A stretch of 64,000 nucleotides of DNA from Mesorhizobium sp. B2-1-8 (GTDB lineage Bacteria > Pseudomonadota > Alphaproteobacteria > Rhizobiales > Rhizobiaceae). How positions within the stretch are numbered: position 1 is the first letter of the stretch; every line of letters starts with the position of its first letter. The stretch lies in the NCBI RefSeq assembly GCF_006442545.2, contig NZ_CP083952.1, positions 682,001-746,000 on the forward strand, read 5' to 3'. Shown piece by piece: positions 56,574 through 64,000 of this stretch. The position numbers were made by a program, and so were the translations under genes. The notes beneath the pieces were generated by a model. The model made no database searches, was not told the origin of the DNA, and saw only the letters and a list, made by a program, of their open reading frames with translations.

Positions 56574-57773
56574 TTGAGCTTTGCCGAAAACATCACCGTC
56601 GAGGCGCTGGAAGCGGACCCCTACCCGATCTATGCCGAAATGAGGCGCAGCGCGCCGGTCGCCTTCGTGCCGTCGGTAAATCTCTGGTTCGTCACCCGTT
56701 GGAACGATGTCGAGCTGGTGGCGAAGTCGCCCGACATCTTCTCGGCAATCATCACCAATGGCGTATCGCCCGTCGAGCGCTCCTTCGGCAAGCCGACCAT
56801 CCTGACCAGCGATGGCGCGGTGCACAAGGACCTTCGCCAGGGCGTCGATCCGAAATACCGGCCGCGCACCGTCGCCTCCTATGCCGGCGATCTCGTGTGC
56901 TCGATCGCCGAGCCCTATCTCGACGCGATCGCCGAGCGCGGTTCGGCCGAACTGATGGCCGATTATTTCGAGCCGGTGTCGTCGCTCAGCCTGGCGCGCT
57001 CGCTCGGTCTGACAGACATCGACATGCCGACCCTGCGCCGCTGGTTCTATGGGCTCGCCCAGGGCGCCATCAATTTCGAGAACGACCCGAAGCGGCAGCA
57101 AATCGCCGACGCGATCGGCGCCGAGGTCGGCGATGCCGTGATGCCGACGCTGGAAAGGCTCGTCCGCGAGCCCGACGATTCCGCGCTGTCGCACATGCTG
57201 CATGACGGCATGCTCGAGGGCAAAACCCGGTCCTTCGACCTCCTGATGCCTACCATAAAGGTGATCCTGCTTGGCGGCATGCAGGAGCCGGGCCACGGCG
57301 CCGGCTCGATCCTTGTCGGCCTGCTCCGGAATCCCGACCAGTTGCGGCAGGTGCTCGACGATCCCGAAACTTTCGTGCCCAAAGCCGTCGACGAAGGCCT
57401 GCGCTGGGTGGCGCCGATCGGTACGCAGACGCGCGAAACGACCCGTGCGGTCGAGATCGGCGGGGCGACGATTCCCGCTGGCGCGCCGGTCGCCGCACTC
57501 GTCTCCTCGGCCAGCCGCGACGAGAGCCGCTTTGCCGATCCGGACCGCTTCGACATAAACCGCGACGAGGGCAATCACGCTGCCTTCGGCTTCGGCCATC
57601 ATTTCTGTTCCGGCCGGTTTTTCGCGCGCGAGCAAATGTGTCTCGCGGTAAGGCTGCTGCTTCAGCGTTTCCCCGATCTCAGGCTGGTGCCCGGCAAGGA
57701 GCCGGTGTTCCGCGGCTGGGAGTTCCGGGCGCCAACCACATTGTATGTCAGTTTCGGAGCCGGTTCCCCATGA
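56574..57773 (+). CDS. Cytochrome P450
   Basis: A 399-residue soluble bacterial P450. The heme loop is FGFGHHFCSGRFFAREQ with ligand Cys345, the ExxR motif is EGLR at 274-277, and the sequence from LDPETFVPKAVDEGL onward is typical. The I-helix oxygen-activation motif, normally A/G-G-x-D/E-T-T/S, reads GGMQEPGHG here: the acid is kept (Glu238) but Thr is replaced by Pro239. The TTG at 56574 with AAAAGGAGCGGCC upstream is the start. The stop overlaps the aldehyde dehydrogenase start (ATGA), so hydroxylation or N-demethylation followed by aldehyde oxidation is likely. No ferredoxin or ferredoxin reductase gene is adjacent. Confidence 0.9.
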   Translation: MSFAENITVEALEADPYPIYAEMRRSAPVAFVPSVNLWFVTRWNDVELVAKSPDIFSAIITNGVSPVERSFGKPTILTSDGAVHKDLRQGVDPKYRPRTVASYAGDLVCSIAEPYLDAIAERGSAELMADYFEPVSSLSLARSLGLTDIDMPTLRRWFYGLAQGAINFENDPKRQQIADAIGAEVGDAVMPTLERLVREPDDSALSHMLHDGMLEGKTRSFDLLMPTIKVILLGGMQEPGHGAGSILVGLLRNPDQLRQVLDDPETFVPKAVDEGLRWVAPIGTQTRETTRAVEIGGATIPAGAPVAALVSSASRDESRFADPDRFDINRDEGNHAAFGFGHHFCSGRFFAREQMCLAVRLLLQRFPDLRLVPGKEPVFRGWEFRAPTTLYVSFGAGSP

Positions 57774-59257
57774 TCAGTCAAAATGCCATCGACACACTGC
57801 GCAGGACCGAGATCGGTGCGCGCGGCCTGTTCATCGATGGAGCCCAAGCGGAGGCGGCAAGCGGCGCGACACTGCCTGTCATCTCGCCGATCGATGGCCG
57901 CGCCTTCGCCAGCATCGCCGACGGCAATGCAGCCGACATCGACCGCGCCGTGCGCTCGGCGCGCAAGGCGTTCGAGAAGGGTTCATGGTCGCGCGCCGCT
58001 CCTGTCTTTCGCAAGAAGGTGCTGACCAGGCTCGCCGAGCTGATCGAAAAGCATGTCGACGAGCTGGCCGTGCTCGGCGTGCGCGACAACGGCACCGAGA
58101 TCGGCATGGCCTACAAGGCCGAACCGCTGTCGGCCGCCGGCACCATCCGCTACTATGCCGAAGCGATCGACAAGGTCTATGGCGAGATCGCGCCGACGGC
58201 CGACAACGTGCTCGGGCTGATCCACAAGGAGCCGCTCGGCGTCGTCGGCGTCATCGTTCCGTGGAATTTTCCGCTGATGATCGGCGCCTGGAAGATCGCG
58301 CCGGCGCTGGCCGCCGGCAATTGCGTGGTGGTCAAGCCTCCGGAGATCGCCTCGCTGACGTTGCTGCGGCTGGCGGAACTGGCTGCCGAAGCCGGGCTGC
58401 CGGCGGGCGTGCTCAATGTCGTCACCGGCCGGGGCGCGGTCGCTGGAGAGGCGCTTGGCCTGCACATGGATGTCGACGCCATCGCCTTCACCGGCTCTGG
58501 GCCGGTCGGCCGGCGGCTGCTTGAATACTCCGCCCGCTCCAATCTGAAACGTGTCTTCCTCGAACTCGGCGGCAAATCGCCCAACCTCGTCTTTGCCGAT
58601 GCGCCTGACCTGAAACAGGCGGCGGTCGTCTCGGCCAACGGCATCTTCCGCAATTCCGGCCAGGTCTGCGTCGCCGGCTCGCGCCTTCTCGTCCAGTCGT
58701 CGGTCTATGATCGCTTCATGGACGAACTGCTCTCGGCGACCACAAGGCTGAAGGTCGGCGACCCGCTCGATCTCGGCAGCGATGTCGGTGCCGTGTCGAG
58801 CGCGGAACAGCTGGACAAGAATCTCGGTTTCGTCGCCAAGGCCACGGAAGAAGGCGCAAGGCTGGTCACCGGCGGCGAACGGATCCTGGCCGAGACCGGC
58901 GGCAGCTACATGGCGCCGACGATCTTCGAAAGCGTGACGCAGGAGATGCAGCTTGCCCGCGAGGAGGTATTCGGGCCGGTGCTCGGCGTCATGCGCTTCG
59001 AGACCGAGGAAGAGGCGGTGCGCCTCGCCAACGCGACCGTCTACGGGCTGGCGTCGGCGGTGTGGAGCGCCAATCTCTCCACCGCGCACCGCATGGTGCG
59101 CGCCATCAACGCCGGCGTCGTCCACGTCAACACCTATGGCGGCGCCGACATCACCGTGCCGCTGGGTGGCGTCAAGCAGTCCGGCTTTGGCCGCGACAAG
59201 TCCCTGCATGCACTGGAGAAATATCTGGAGCTGAAGACAGCCTGGATCGCGCTTTGA
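57770..59257 (+). CDS. Aldehyde dehydrogenase
   Basis: A 495-residue NAD(P)-dependent aldehyde dehydrogenase. LGVVGVIVPWNFPLMIGAWKIAPALAAGNCVVVKPPE is the cofactor motif, VFLELGGKSPNLVFADAPDLK carries the general base, and IFRNSGQVCVAGSRLLV the catalytic Cys. The end reads PLGGVKQSGFGRDKSLHALEKYLELK. The sequence is near the PuuC/betaine-aldehyde/gamma-aminobutyraldehyde group. Overlap with the P450 gene points to oxidation of an aldehyde released by that enzyme. Confidence 0.92.
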   Translation: MISQNAIDTLRRTEIGARGLFIDGAQAEAASGATLPVISPIDGRAFASIADGNAADIDRAVRSARKAFEKGSWSRAAPVFRKKVLTRLAELIEKHVDELAVLGVRDNGTEIGMAYKAEPLSAAGTIRYYAEAIDKVYGEIAPTADNVLGLIHKEPLGVVGVIVPWNFPLMIGAWKIAPALAAGNCVVVKPPEIASLTLLRLAELAAEAGLPAGVLNVVTGRGAVAGEALGLHMDVDAIAFTGSGPVGRRLLEYSARSNLKRVFLELGGKSPNLVFADAPDLKQAAVVSANGIFRNSGQVCVAGSRLLVQSSVYDRFMDELLSATTRLKVGDPLDLGSDVGAVSSAEQLDKNLGFVAKATEEGARLVTGGERILAETGGSYMAPTIFESVTQEMQLAREEVFGPVLGVMRFETEEEAVRLANATVYGLASAVWSANLSTAHRMVRAINAGVVHVNTYGGADITVPLGGVKQSGFGRDKSLHALEKYLELKTAWIAL

Positions 59258-59349
59258 GAGCCCGCCGGTTTTCGCTGAGACTCCGAGGCATCAAGGTCGG
59301 CGCCACTATGCGTAATTTGGGAACCACAACGATTTCCGGGTAAGCCGGG

Positions 59350-60486
59350 CTAGCGCCTCAATCTCACCCCTTCCGGATCGAAGAATGGCATCGGCGCCAC
59401 CACCGCGCGCGTCGGCTTTCCGTCGATGTCGATGCTGAGCTCGGTGCCGATGGCGGTGAACGGCAGCCGCAGATGCGCTGTCGCCAGCACCTTGCCCAGG
59501 GAATAGCCATGGTCGCTGTAGGTGACGACGCCCACATCCTCGCGATCGGCCATCACCCGTGCATCGGTCGCGGCTGATTTGTCGCCGTCGAGGATCAGGC
59601 CGGTCCAGCGTTCGCCGAGGCCCCTGTCGCCCACCTTGAGCAGCGCTTCGCGGCCGACGAAATCGCCTTTGTCGAACTTGATCCAACGGTCGAGGCCGAC
59701 ATGGAACGGCGTGCGGGTCTCGTCCATGTCGATGCCATGCGCCGGATAGGCCTTTTCCAGGCCGAGCGTGAACATCGCCAGCACGCCATAGGGTTTCAGG
59801 CCGAAGTCCGCTCCCGTCCGCATCAGGGCCTCCCAGACCGAGGTCGCCTCGTCCGCAGGCACGAACAGTTCGAAGCCGAGCTCGCCGGTCACGCCGGTGC
59901 GCGAGATCAGCACCCTGGTTTCGCCGACACGCCCCGATGTGAACGCCCAGCGCTTCAAGCCATCAAGATCGGCCTCCGAGACCAGTGCCTTCAGGAGTTC
60001 GCGCGAGCGCGGGCCCTGGATGGTCGGGAAGGCGACCGCGGCGGTGATATCGGTGACATAGGCTTTTCGCGCCTGCGCGTGATGCTGGAGCCAGGGCAGC
60101 ATCTTCAGGCGGTTGACCGACCCAGTCACCAGCATGAAGTGCTCGGGTGCCAGCCGGAACACGGTGAGGTCGTCCATGATGCCACCATCCTCCCGGCAGA
60201 CCGTGGAATAGCGGACCTGGCCGGCTTTCATGGCGGCGGCATCATTGACGATGACGTGGTTGACCAGCGCTTCGGCGTCCGGACCCTTGATGTCCATCTT
60301 GCCCATGGTGCTGAGGTCCTGGACACCGACATTCTCACGAGTGTTCAGGTGCTCGTCGGCGATGCCGGAATAGTATTTGGCCGAGATGAAATCGCCGCCG
60401 ACCCGGCCCATGGTCGCACCCAGCCCGACGATGCTGCTGTAGAAAGGGGAACGCCGCTCGGCCAAGGAAGTCTCCACGCTTGTCAT
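59350..60486 (-). CDS. GcvT-family aminomethyltransferase / demethylase-type protein
   Basis: A 378-residue protein of the glycine-cleavage T family. YYSGIADEHLNTRENVGVQDLSTMGKMDIKGPDAEALVNHVIVND resembles GcvT, DGGIMDDLTVFRLAPEHFMLVTGS contains the folate-binding Asp region, and ISRTGVTGELGFELFVP is the T-protein signature. Relatives transfer methyl or methylene groups from glycine, dimethylglycine, sarcosine or DMSP to tetrahydrofolate. The ATG at 60486 is chosen because a longer frame adds an Arg-rich, unlikely segment. It converges with the aldehyde dehydrogenase gene. A role in one-carbon release from methylated amines is inferred. Confidence 0.85.
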   Translation of the reverse strand: MTSVETSLAERRSPFYSSIVGLGATMGRVGGDFISAKYYSGIADEHLNTRENVGVQDLSTMGKMDIKGPDAEALVNHVIVNDAAAMKAGQVRYSTVCREDGGIMDDLTVFRLAPEHFMLVTGSVNRLKMLPWLQHHAQARKAYVTDITAAVAFPTIQGPRSRELLKALVSEADLDGLKRWAFTSGRVGETRVLISRTGVTGELGFELFVPADEATSVWEALMRTGADFGLKPYGVLAMFTLGLEKAYPAHGIDMDETRTPFHVGLDRWIKFDKGDFVGREALLKVGDRGLGERWTGLILDGDKSAATDARVMADREDVGVVTYSDHGYSLGKVLATAHLRLPFTAIGTELSIDIDGKPTRAVVAPMPFFDPEGVRLRR

Positions 60487-60592
60487 TGGAAAATACGTGC
60501 TTTTGGATCGCCGGCGGAGACGGAAACGACATGCGCTGCGCCGATCCCGGCGGGAACTCGGTCGACCTCTCGTGAGCTTACGGCGATTGTTG

Positions 60593-60976
60593 CTAGCGAT
60601 CACGCTTTTCGACTGCGTTCAAAGCAGCCAAACCCTGCGGAGCCAGCTCTCCTCCAACCAGATATGTTTGGATCAGTTGCTCATCCTGTGAGCTCCTATA
60701 GGCGGGAGGAATGCCTCTTACCTGACTTGGCATGTCCCAATCGAGTGGCCGCTCCCTAAGCGAGAACCACTTACATCGCCTCATCTCGATCCAGTGCCGC
60801 CGGAAAGACAAACAGTTTTCTAGCATGTCGTCTTCATAGCCGAACTCTACGCCACAACAGGGGCATATATCGTGGGTCGGCTCCTTGCCGCTTTCTCCCC
60901 ATGGCACATCAGGAAATTGATCAAGGCCACAAACGCGGCACTTGAATCTGTCCTGAGCATTATTCGAGCTGTCCAT
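60593..60976 (-). CDS. Small zinc-ribbon protein of unknown function
   Basis: A 127-residue protein with two Cys pairs, FKCRVCGLDQ and ICPCCGVEFGYED, likely binding one zinc ion, followed by FRRHWIEMRRCKWFSL. It resembles proteins annotated only as cysteine-rich CPCC-type. The base composition is noticeably lower in GC than the surrounding genes, and it sits at the end of the hydantoinase operon, overlapping hyuB by 17 bases. That combination suggests a recently inserted gene. Start at 60976 is chosen because upstream sequence lies inside hyuB. Function unknown. Confidence 0.7.
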   Translation of the reverse strand: MDSSNNAQDRFKCRVCGLDQFPDVPWGESGKEPTHDICPCCGVEFGYEDDMLENCLSFRRHWIEMRRCKWFSLRERPLDWDMPSQVRGIPPAYRSSQDEQLIQTYLVGGELAPQGLAALNAVEKRDR

Positions 60977-62660
60977 CCAGGGCGACCCCAAACAATTCCT
61001 TGGCCTGTTCTGATGTATAGTATCCCAGCCTGACATCCTCGGCGACCTGTTTCGGATCACGCTCACTCGGATCGCCATAGCCGCCACCGCCCGGCGTGCC
61101 GACGCGCACGCGGTCGCCGGCCTTCAGCGGGATGTCCTGCTCCTTGGAGAGGTGCGGCGGTATGTGTTGCCCGCCATTGCGGAAGACGGTCACGCTGTTG
61201 GGCTCGCCGTCCCCACCGCCGAGGGCGCCTTGCGGGCCGAAGCGGCCGTGATCCATGACGAAAGAGGCACGCGCCTCGCCGCGCAGAATCTCGACCTCAT
61301 AGGCGAGGCCGAAACCGCCGCGATGCTTGCCGGCGCCGCCCGAGCCTTCGCGCAAGGCATAGTGCCGGTAGAGCACCGGAAAGGCCTGCTCCATGATCTC
61401 GACCGGCGGCGACTTGGAGATGCCGATGGTCGAGCAGCCATTGGTCAGGCCGTCATGGCCTGAATTGCCGCCATAACCGCCGCCGGAGATCTGGTACATG
61501 ACGTAGTCACGGCCGCGCGCCGGGTCGTTGCCGCCGAGCGCGAAATTGCCGCTGGAGCCTGCTGGAGCCGCCGTCACCTTGTCGGGCAGCGCCTGCACCA
61601 TGGCCGCGAACACCGCCTCGGCGATGCGCTGCGAGACCTCGGCCGCACAGCCCGAGACCGGACGCGGGTATTTCGCGTCGAGGAAGGTGCCTTCCGGCCG
61701 CTTGACCTGGAGCGGCTCGAAGGCGCCGGCGCTGATCGGCACGTCCGGGAAGATATGGCGCATGGCGAGATAGACGGACGACAATGTCGTCGCCAGCACG
61801 CTGTTCATCGGCCCGGCACAGGGCTTTGACGAACCGGCGAAATCGAAGGTCAGCGTGTCGCCCTTTTTCTCGACGGCGAGTGCGATAGTCAGCGGTTCGT
61901 TGACCACGCCGTCGGAATCGACAAAAGCCTTGGAGCGGTAGGTGCCGTCAGGAATGGCCGCGATGTTGGCGCGCATCTGTTCGGCGGCACGGCGGCGCAG
62001 TTCGGCGATCGCCTCGACGACGGTTTCGTCTCCGTAACGATCCAGGATTCCATTGAGCCGATCCTGGCCGATCAGCAGCGCGGCGGCCTGGGCCCTGATG
62101 TCGCCGATGCGCTGATCGGCAACCCGGATGTTGGAGCAGATGATGGCGTAGATTTCGGAATCGAGCACGCCCTTCTTGAACAGTTTTACCGGCGGCAGCC
62201 GCAGGCCTTCCTGCTCGACGGCGGTTGCGGACGCGGAGAAGCCTCCCGGAACGGAACCGCCGATATCGGGCCAATGGCCGGTGTTCGACAGCCAGCAGAA
62301 GATCTTTTCACCGCGATAGACCGGCATGGCGAAACGCACATCCATCAGATGCGTGCCGCCGAGATAGGGATCGTTGACGATGTAGATGTCGCCCGGCTCC
62401 GGAGCCAGGCAGCGGCCGTCGGCGATCATCTCGATGACCGTCCTGGTCGAATATTGCATGACGCCGACGAACACCGGCAGGCCCTGACTGCCCTGTGCGA
62501 TCAGCGAGCCGTCTACCGCTGAATAGATGCCGTCCGAGCGGTCATTGGCCTCGGCGATCACCGGCGAGAAGGCGGCACGCGAAAAGGTCAGGTCCATTTC
62601 GTCGCAGACCTGCTGCAGGGCCGCCTGGAGAACCGAAAGGGTAATGGCGTCGAGCTTCAT
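60960..62660 (-). CDS. Hydantoinase B / 5-oxoprolinase subunit
   Basis: A 566-residue HyuB-family protein. LDAITLSVLQAALQQVCDEMDLTFSRAAFSPVIAEANDRSDGIY opens the family, and DIYIVNDPYLGGTHLMDVRFAMPVY, CWLSNTGHWPDIGGSVPGGFSASAT and FGLAYEVEIL follow. GDRVRVGTPGGGGYGDPSERDP near the end is the usual C-terminal signature. HyuA and HyuB together hydrolyse hydantoins, 5-oxoproline or N-methylhydantoin with ATP. The ATG at 62660 lies one base after the HyuA stop. Confidence 0.92.
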   Translation of the reverse strand: MKLDAITLSVLQAALQQVCDEMDLTFSRAAFSPVIAEANDRSDGIYSAVDGSLIAQGSQGLPVFVGVMQYSTRTVIEMIADGRCLAPEPGDIYIVNDPYLGGTHLMDVRFAMPVYRGEKIFCWLSNTGHWPDIGGSVPGGFSASATAVEQEGLRLPPVKLFKKGVLDSEIYAIICSNIRVADQRIGDIRAQAAALLIGQDRLNGILDRYGDETVVEAIAELRRRAAEQMRANIAAIPDGTYRSKAFVDSDGVVNEPLTIALAVEKKGDTLTFDFAGSSKPCAGPMNSVLATTLSSVYLAMRHIFPDVPISAGAFEPLQVKRPEGTFLDAKYPRPVSGCAAEVSQRIAEAVFAAMVQALPDKVTAAPAGSSGNFALGGNDPARGRDYVMYQISGGGYGGNSGHDGLTNGCSTIGISKSPPVEIMEQAFPVLYRHYALREGSGGAGKHRGGFGLAYEVEILRGEARASFVMDHGRFGPQGALGGGDGEPNSVTVFRNGGQHIPPHLSKEQDIPLKAGDRVRVGTPGGGGYGDPSERDPKQVAEDVRLGYYTSEQAKELFGVALDGQLE

Positions 62661-62661
62661 T

Positions 62662-64000
62662 TCAGGCCTCGCCAATGTCGATGACGATGTTGCCGTCGGC
62701 GTCCGGTCGCGCGCGGTCGCCGGGTTCCAGCACGGTGGTTGCGTCCATCTGTTCGAGGATCGCCGGCCCTTCTATGACAGCGTCGAGCGGCAGCTTTTCC
62801 CTGATATAGACCGGCGTGTCATACCAGCGTCCGCCATACCAGACCGGCCTGATTTCGCGCCGCGCCTCTTCGAGCGTCTTTGACCGCCCGGCCGGGTCGA
62901 TCAGTCGCGACAGATCGATCGCCGGGCGCACGCCGGTGACCGAGGTGTTGAGATTGACGAGGTTGGCGCGGATTTCCGGCAGTTCTACCTTGAAGCGGGC
63001 GAAATAGGCCTTTTCGAACAGGGACTGCAATTCGTGCCGGGTCACCGACGAGGACGGCAACGGCACGTTGATGATGTGGGTCTGGCCGACGAACTGCATG
63101 TCGGCGGAGTGAGTGACGCGGATCGTTTCCGGCTTCACCGCTTCCTTGGCGATCAGCTCCTCGCCTTCGTTCCGGTGCCGTTCCAATACCTGGTGGAGCC
63201 GGGCTTCATCGAGCACAGCCACGGGCTGGTTGATGGTGTTGACGAAGTCGTGGCGCAGATCGGCGACGACGCAGCCGAGCGCGTTGGTGATGCCGGGACG
63301 CGCCGGCACCAGCACTTTGGGCAAGCCGAGTTCGCGGGCGAGCGCCGTGGCATGCAATGGGCCCGCGCCGCCGAAGGCGAATAGGGCGAAGTCGCGGGGG
63401 TCGTGGCCGCGCGACACCGAGACCATGCGGATGGCGCCGGCCATCTTCATGTTGCCGAGCCTGAGCACCGCGCCCGCGGCCTCGACACCCGACAGGCCCG
63501 TCGCCTTGCCGATCCTGTCCTCGAAGATGCCGGTGACGCGCTCCGACGTGACCGGATTGTCGACTGCGAGCAGCTTCTTCGGCGCCAGCCGGCCGAGCAC
63601 CAGATTGGCGTCGGTGATCGTCGGCTCGGTCCCGCCGCGCCCGTAACAGACCGGGCCGGGATTGGCGCCCGCACTTTCCGGACCGATCTGGATCAGGCCG
63701 GCCGCATCGACGCGGGCGATCGAGCCGCCGCCGGCGCCGACCGTATGCACCGCCACCATCGGCACATGGATCGGCATGGCGTATTCGATCTCGATCTCGT
63801 TCGAAACAGCCGGCTCGGCGTTGCGGATCAGCGCCACGTCGGTCGAAGTGCCGCCCATGTCGTAGGTGACGAGATTTTGGAAGCCGGCGCGCTTGCCCGT
63901 ATAGGCGGCGGCGATGACGCCGGAGGCGGGGCCCGACATCACGGTCTTGGCCGATTCACGTGTGACGAAGCGCGCCGAGATCATGCCGCCATTGCCGTTC
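62662..64000 (-). CDS. Hydantoinase A / 5-oxoprolinase subunit, partial
   Basis: The minus-strand frame continues through base 64000 without a stop, so the N-terminal part lies outside; about 446 residues of a usual 680-700 are visible. SARFVTRESAKTVMSGPASGVIAAAYTGKRAGFQNLVTYDMGGTSTDVALI is the ATPase core with the family motif DMGGTSTDV, followed by HTVGAGGGSIARVDAAG and LFAFGGAGPLHATALARELG. Substrate unknown; neighbours acting on methylated amino compounds make N-methylhydantoin or carboxysarcosine-type chemistry a reasonable guess only. Confidence 0.92.
   Translation of the reverse strand, partial: NGNGGMISARFVTRESAKTVMSGPASGVIAAAYTGKRAGFQNLVTYDMGGTSTDVALIRNAEPAVSNEIEIEYAMPIHVPMVAVHTVGAGGGSIARVDAAGLIQIGPESAGANPGPVCYGRGGTEPTITDANLVLGRLAPKKLLAVDNPVTSERVTGIFEDRIGKATGLSGVEAAGAVLRLGNMKMAGAIRMVSVSRGHDPRDFALFAFGGAGPLHATALARELGLPKVLVPARPGITNALGCVVADLRHDFVNTINQPVAVLDEARLHQVLERHRNEGEELIAKEAVKPETIRVTHSADMQFVGQTHIINVPLPSSSVTRHELQSLFEKAYFARFKVELPEIRANLVNLNTSVTGVRPAIDLSRLIDPAGRSKTLEEARREIRPVWYGGRWYDTPVYIREKLPLDAVIEGPAILEQMDATTVLEPGDRARPDADGNIVIDIGEA

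Overview
The window is high-GC chromosomal DNA from an alphaproteobacterium of the order Rhizobiales, most likely Mesorhizobium. This rests on gene content (xylA/xylB, aerobic carnitine catabolism, hpa meta-cleavage, many ABC uptake systems, hydantoinase genes) and on several families of short dispersed intergenic palindromes of a type I associate with that genus. The genus is an inference; no rRNA or ordinary tRNA gene is present to fix it. Genes are densely packed, often with 1-17 bp overlaps, and most are scavenging catabolic operons each with its own regulator.

Layout. 1-8.5 kb: a metallo-hydrolase (cut by the window edge) coupled to a PPi-type phosphofructokinase, an L,D-transpeptidase lipoprotein, a LysE exporter, a TPR protein, then xylB and xylA separated by an antiparallel NTF2-like gene and a repeat pair. 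9-17 kb: a GlxA-type regulator divergent from a carnitine/gamma-butyrobetaine operon (beta-keto acid cleavage enzyme, HD-domain protein, carnitine dehydrogenase, acyl-CoA dehydrogenase, ADP-forming CoA ligase, enoyl-CoA hydratase). Together these could take gamma-butyrobetaine through CoA intermediates to carnitine, dehydrocarnitine and glycine betaine. 17-27.4 kb: an esterase, a GntR regulator divergent from a PotD/A/B/C-type ABC importer with gamma-glutamyltransferase, an acyl/oxalyl-CoA synthetase and a ketopantoate-reductase-like enzyme. 27.5-33 kb: an isolated HNH nuclease and a five-gene branched-chain-amino-acid-type ABC importer.

34-39.9 kb is the most striking part. It is an RNA-damage-response locus: rtcR (sigma-54 activator with an N-terminal CARF-type sensor) diverges from rsr (Ro60/TROVE protein), and downstream lies rtcB (RNA ligase). 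Between rsr and rtcB is a 1.1-kb noncoding stretch. I resolve it into seven tandem Y-RNA-like units, each a Ro-binding-type stem carrying a circularly permuted tRNA mimic. The units look modelled on different tRNAs (Arg-, Pro- and Leu-like among them) and are opened at different places (anticodon loop or D loop). A good sigma-54 promoter precedes rsr. Y RNAs with tRNA-like modules next to rsr are an established class; a seven-member array with several tRNA templates is what I find remarkable. I cannot check here whether it has been described.

40-48.4 kb: a 4-hydroxyphenylacetate/homoprotocatechuate meta-cleavage cluster (hpaA, hpaBC, hpaR, hpaF, hpaE, hpaD, hpaG, hpaH; no hpaI aldolase here). 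48.4-56.5 kb: a minus-strand run of kinase, two class-III PLP enzymes, HAD hydrolase, Tm-1-like protein and IclR regulator, divergent from an APC amino acid permease. The permease is followed by an unusual cytochrome P450 and an aldehyde dehydrogenase. 59.3-64 kb: a GcvT-type aminomethyltransferase, a small zinc-ribbon protein and hydantoinase/oxoprolinase subunits B and A (A runs off the window).
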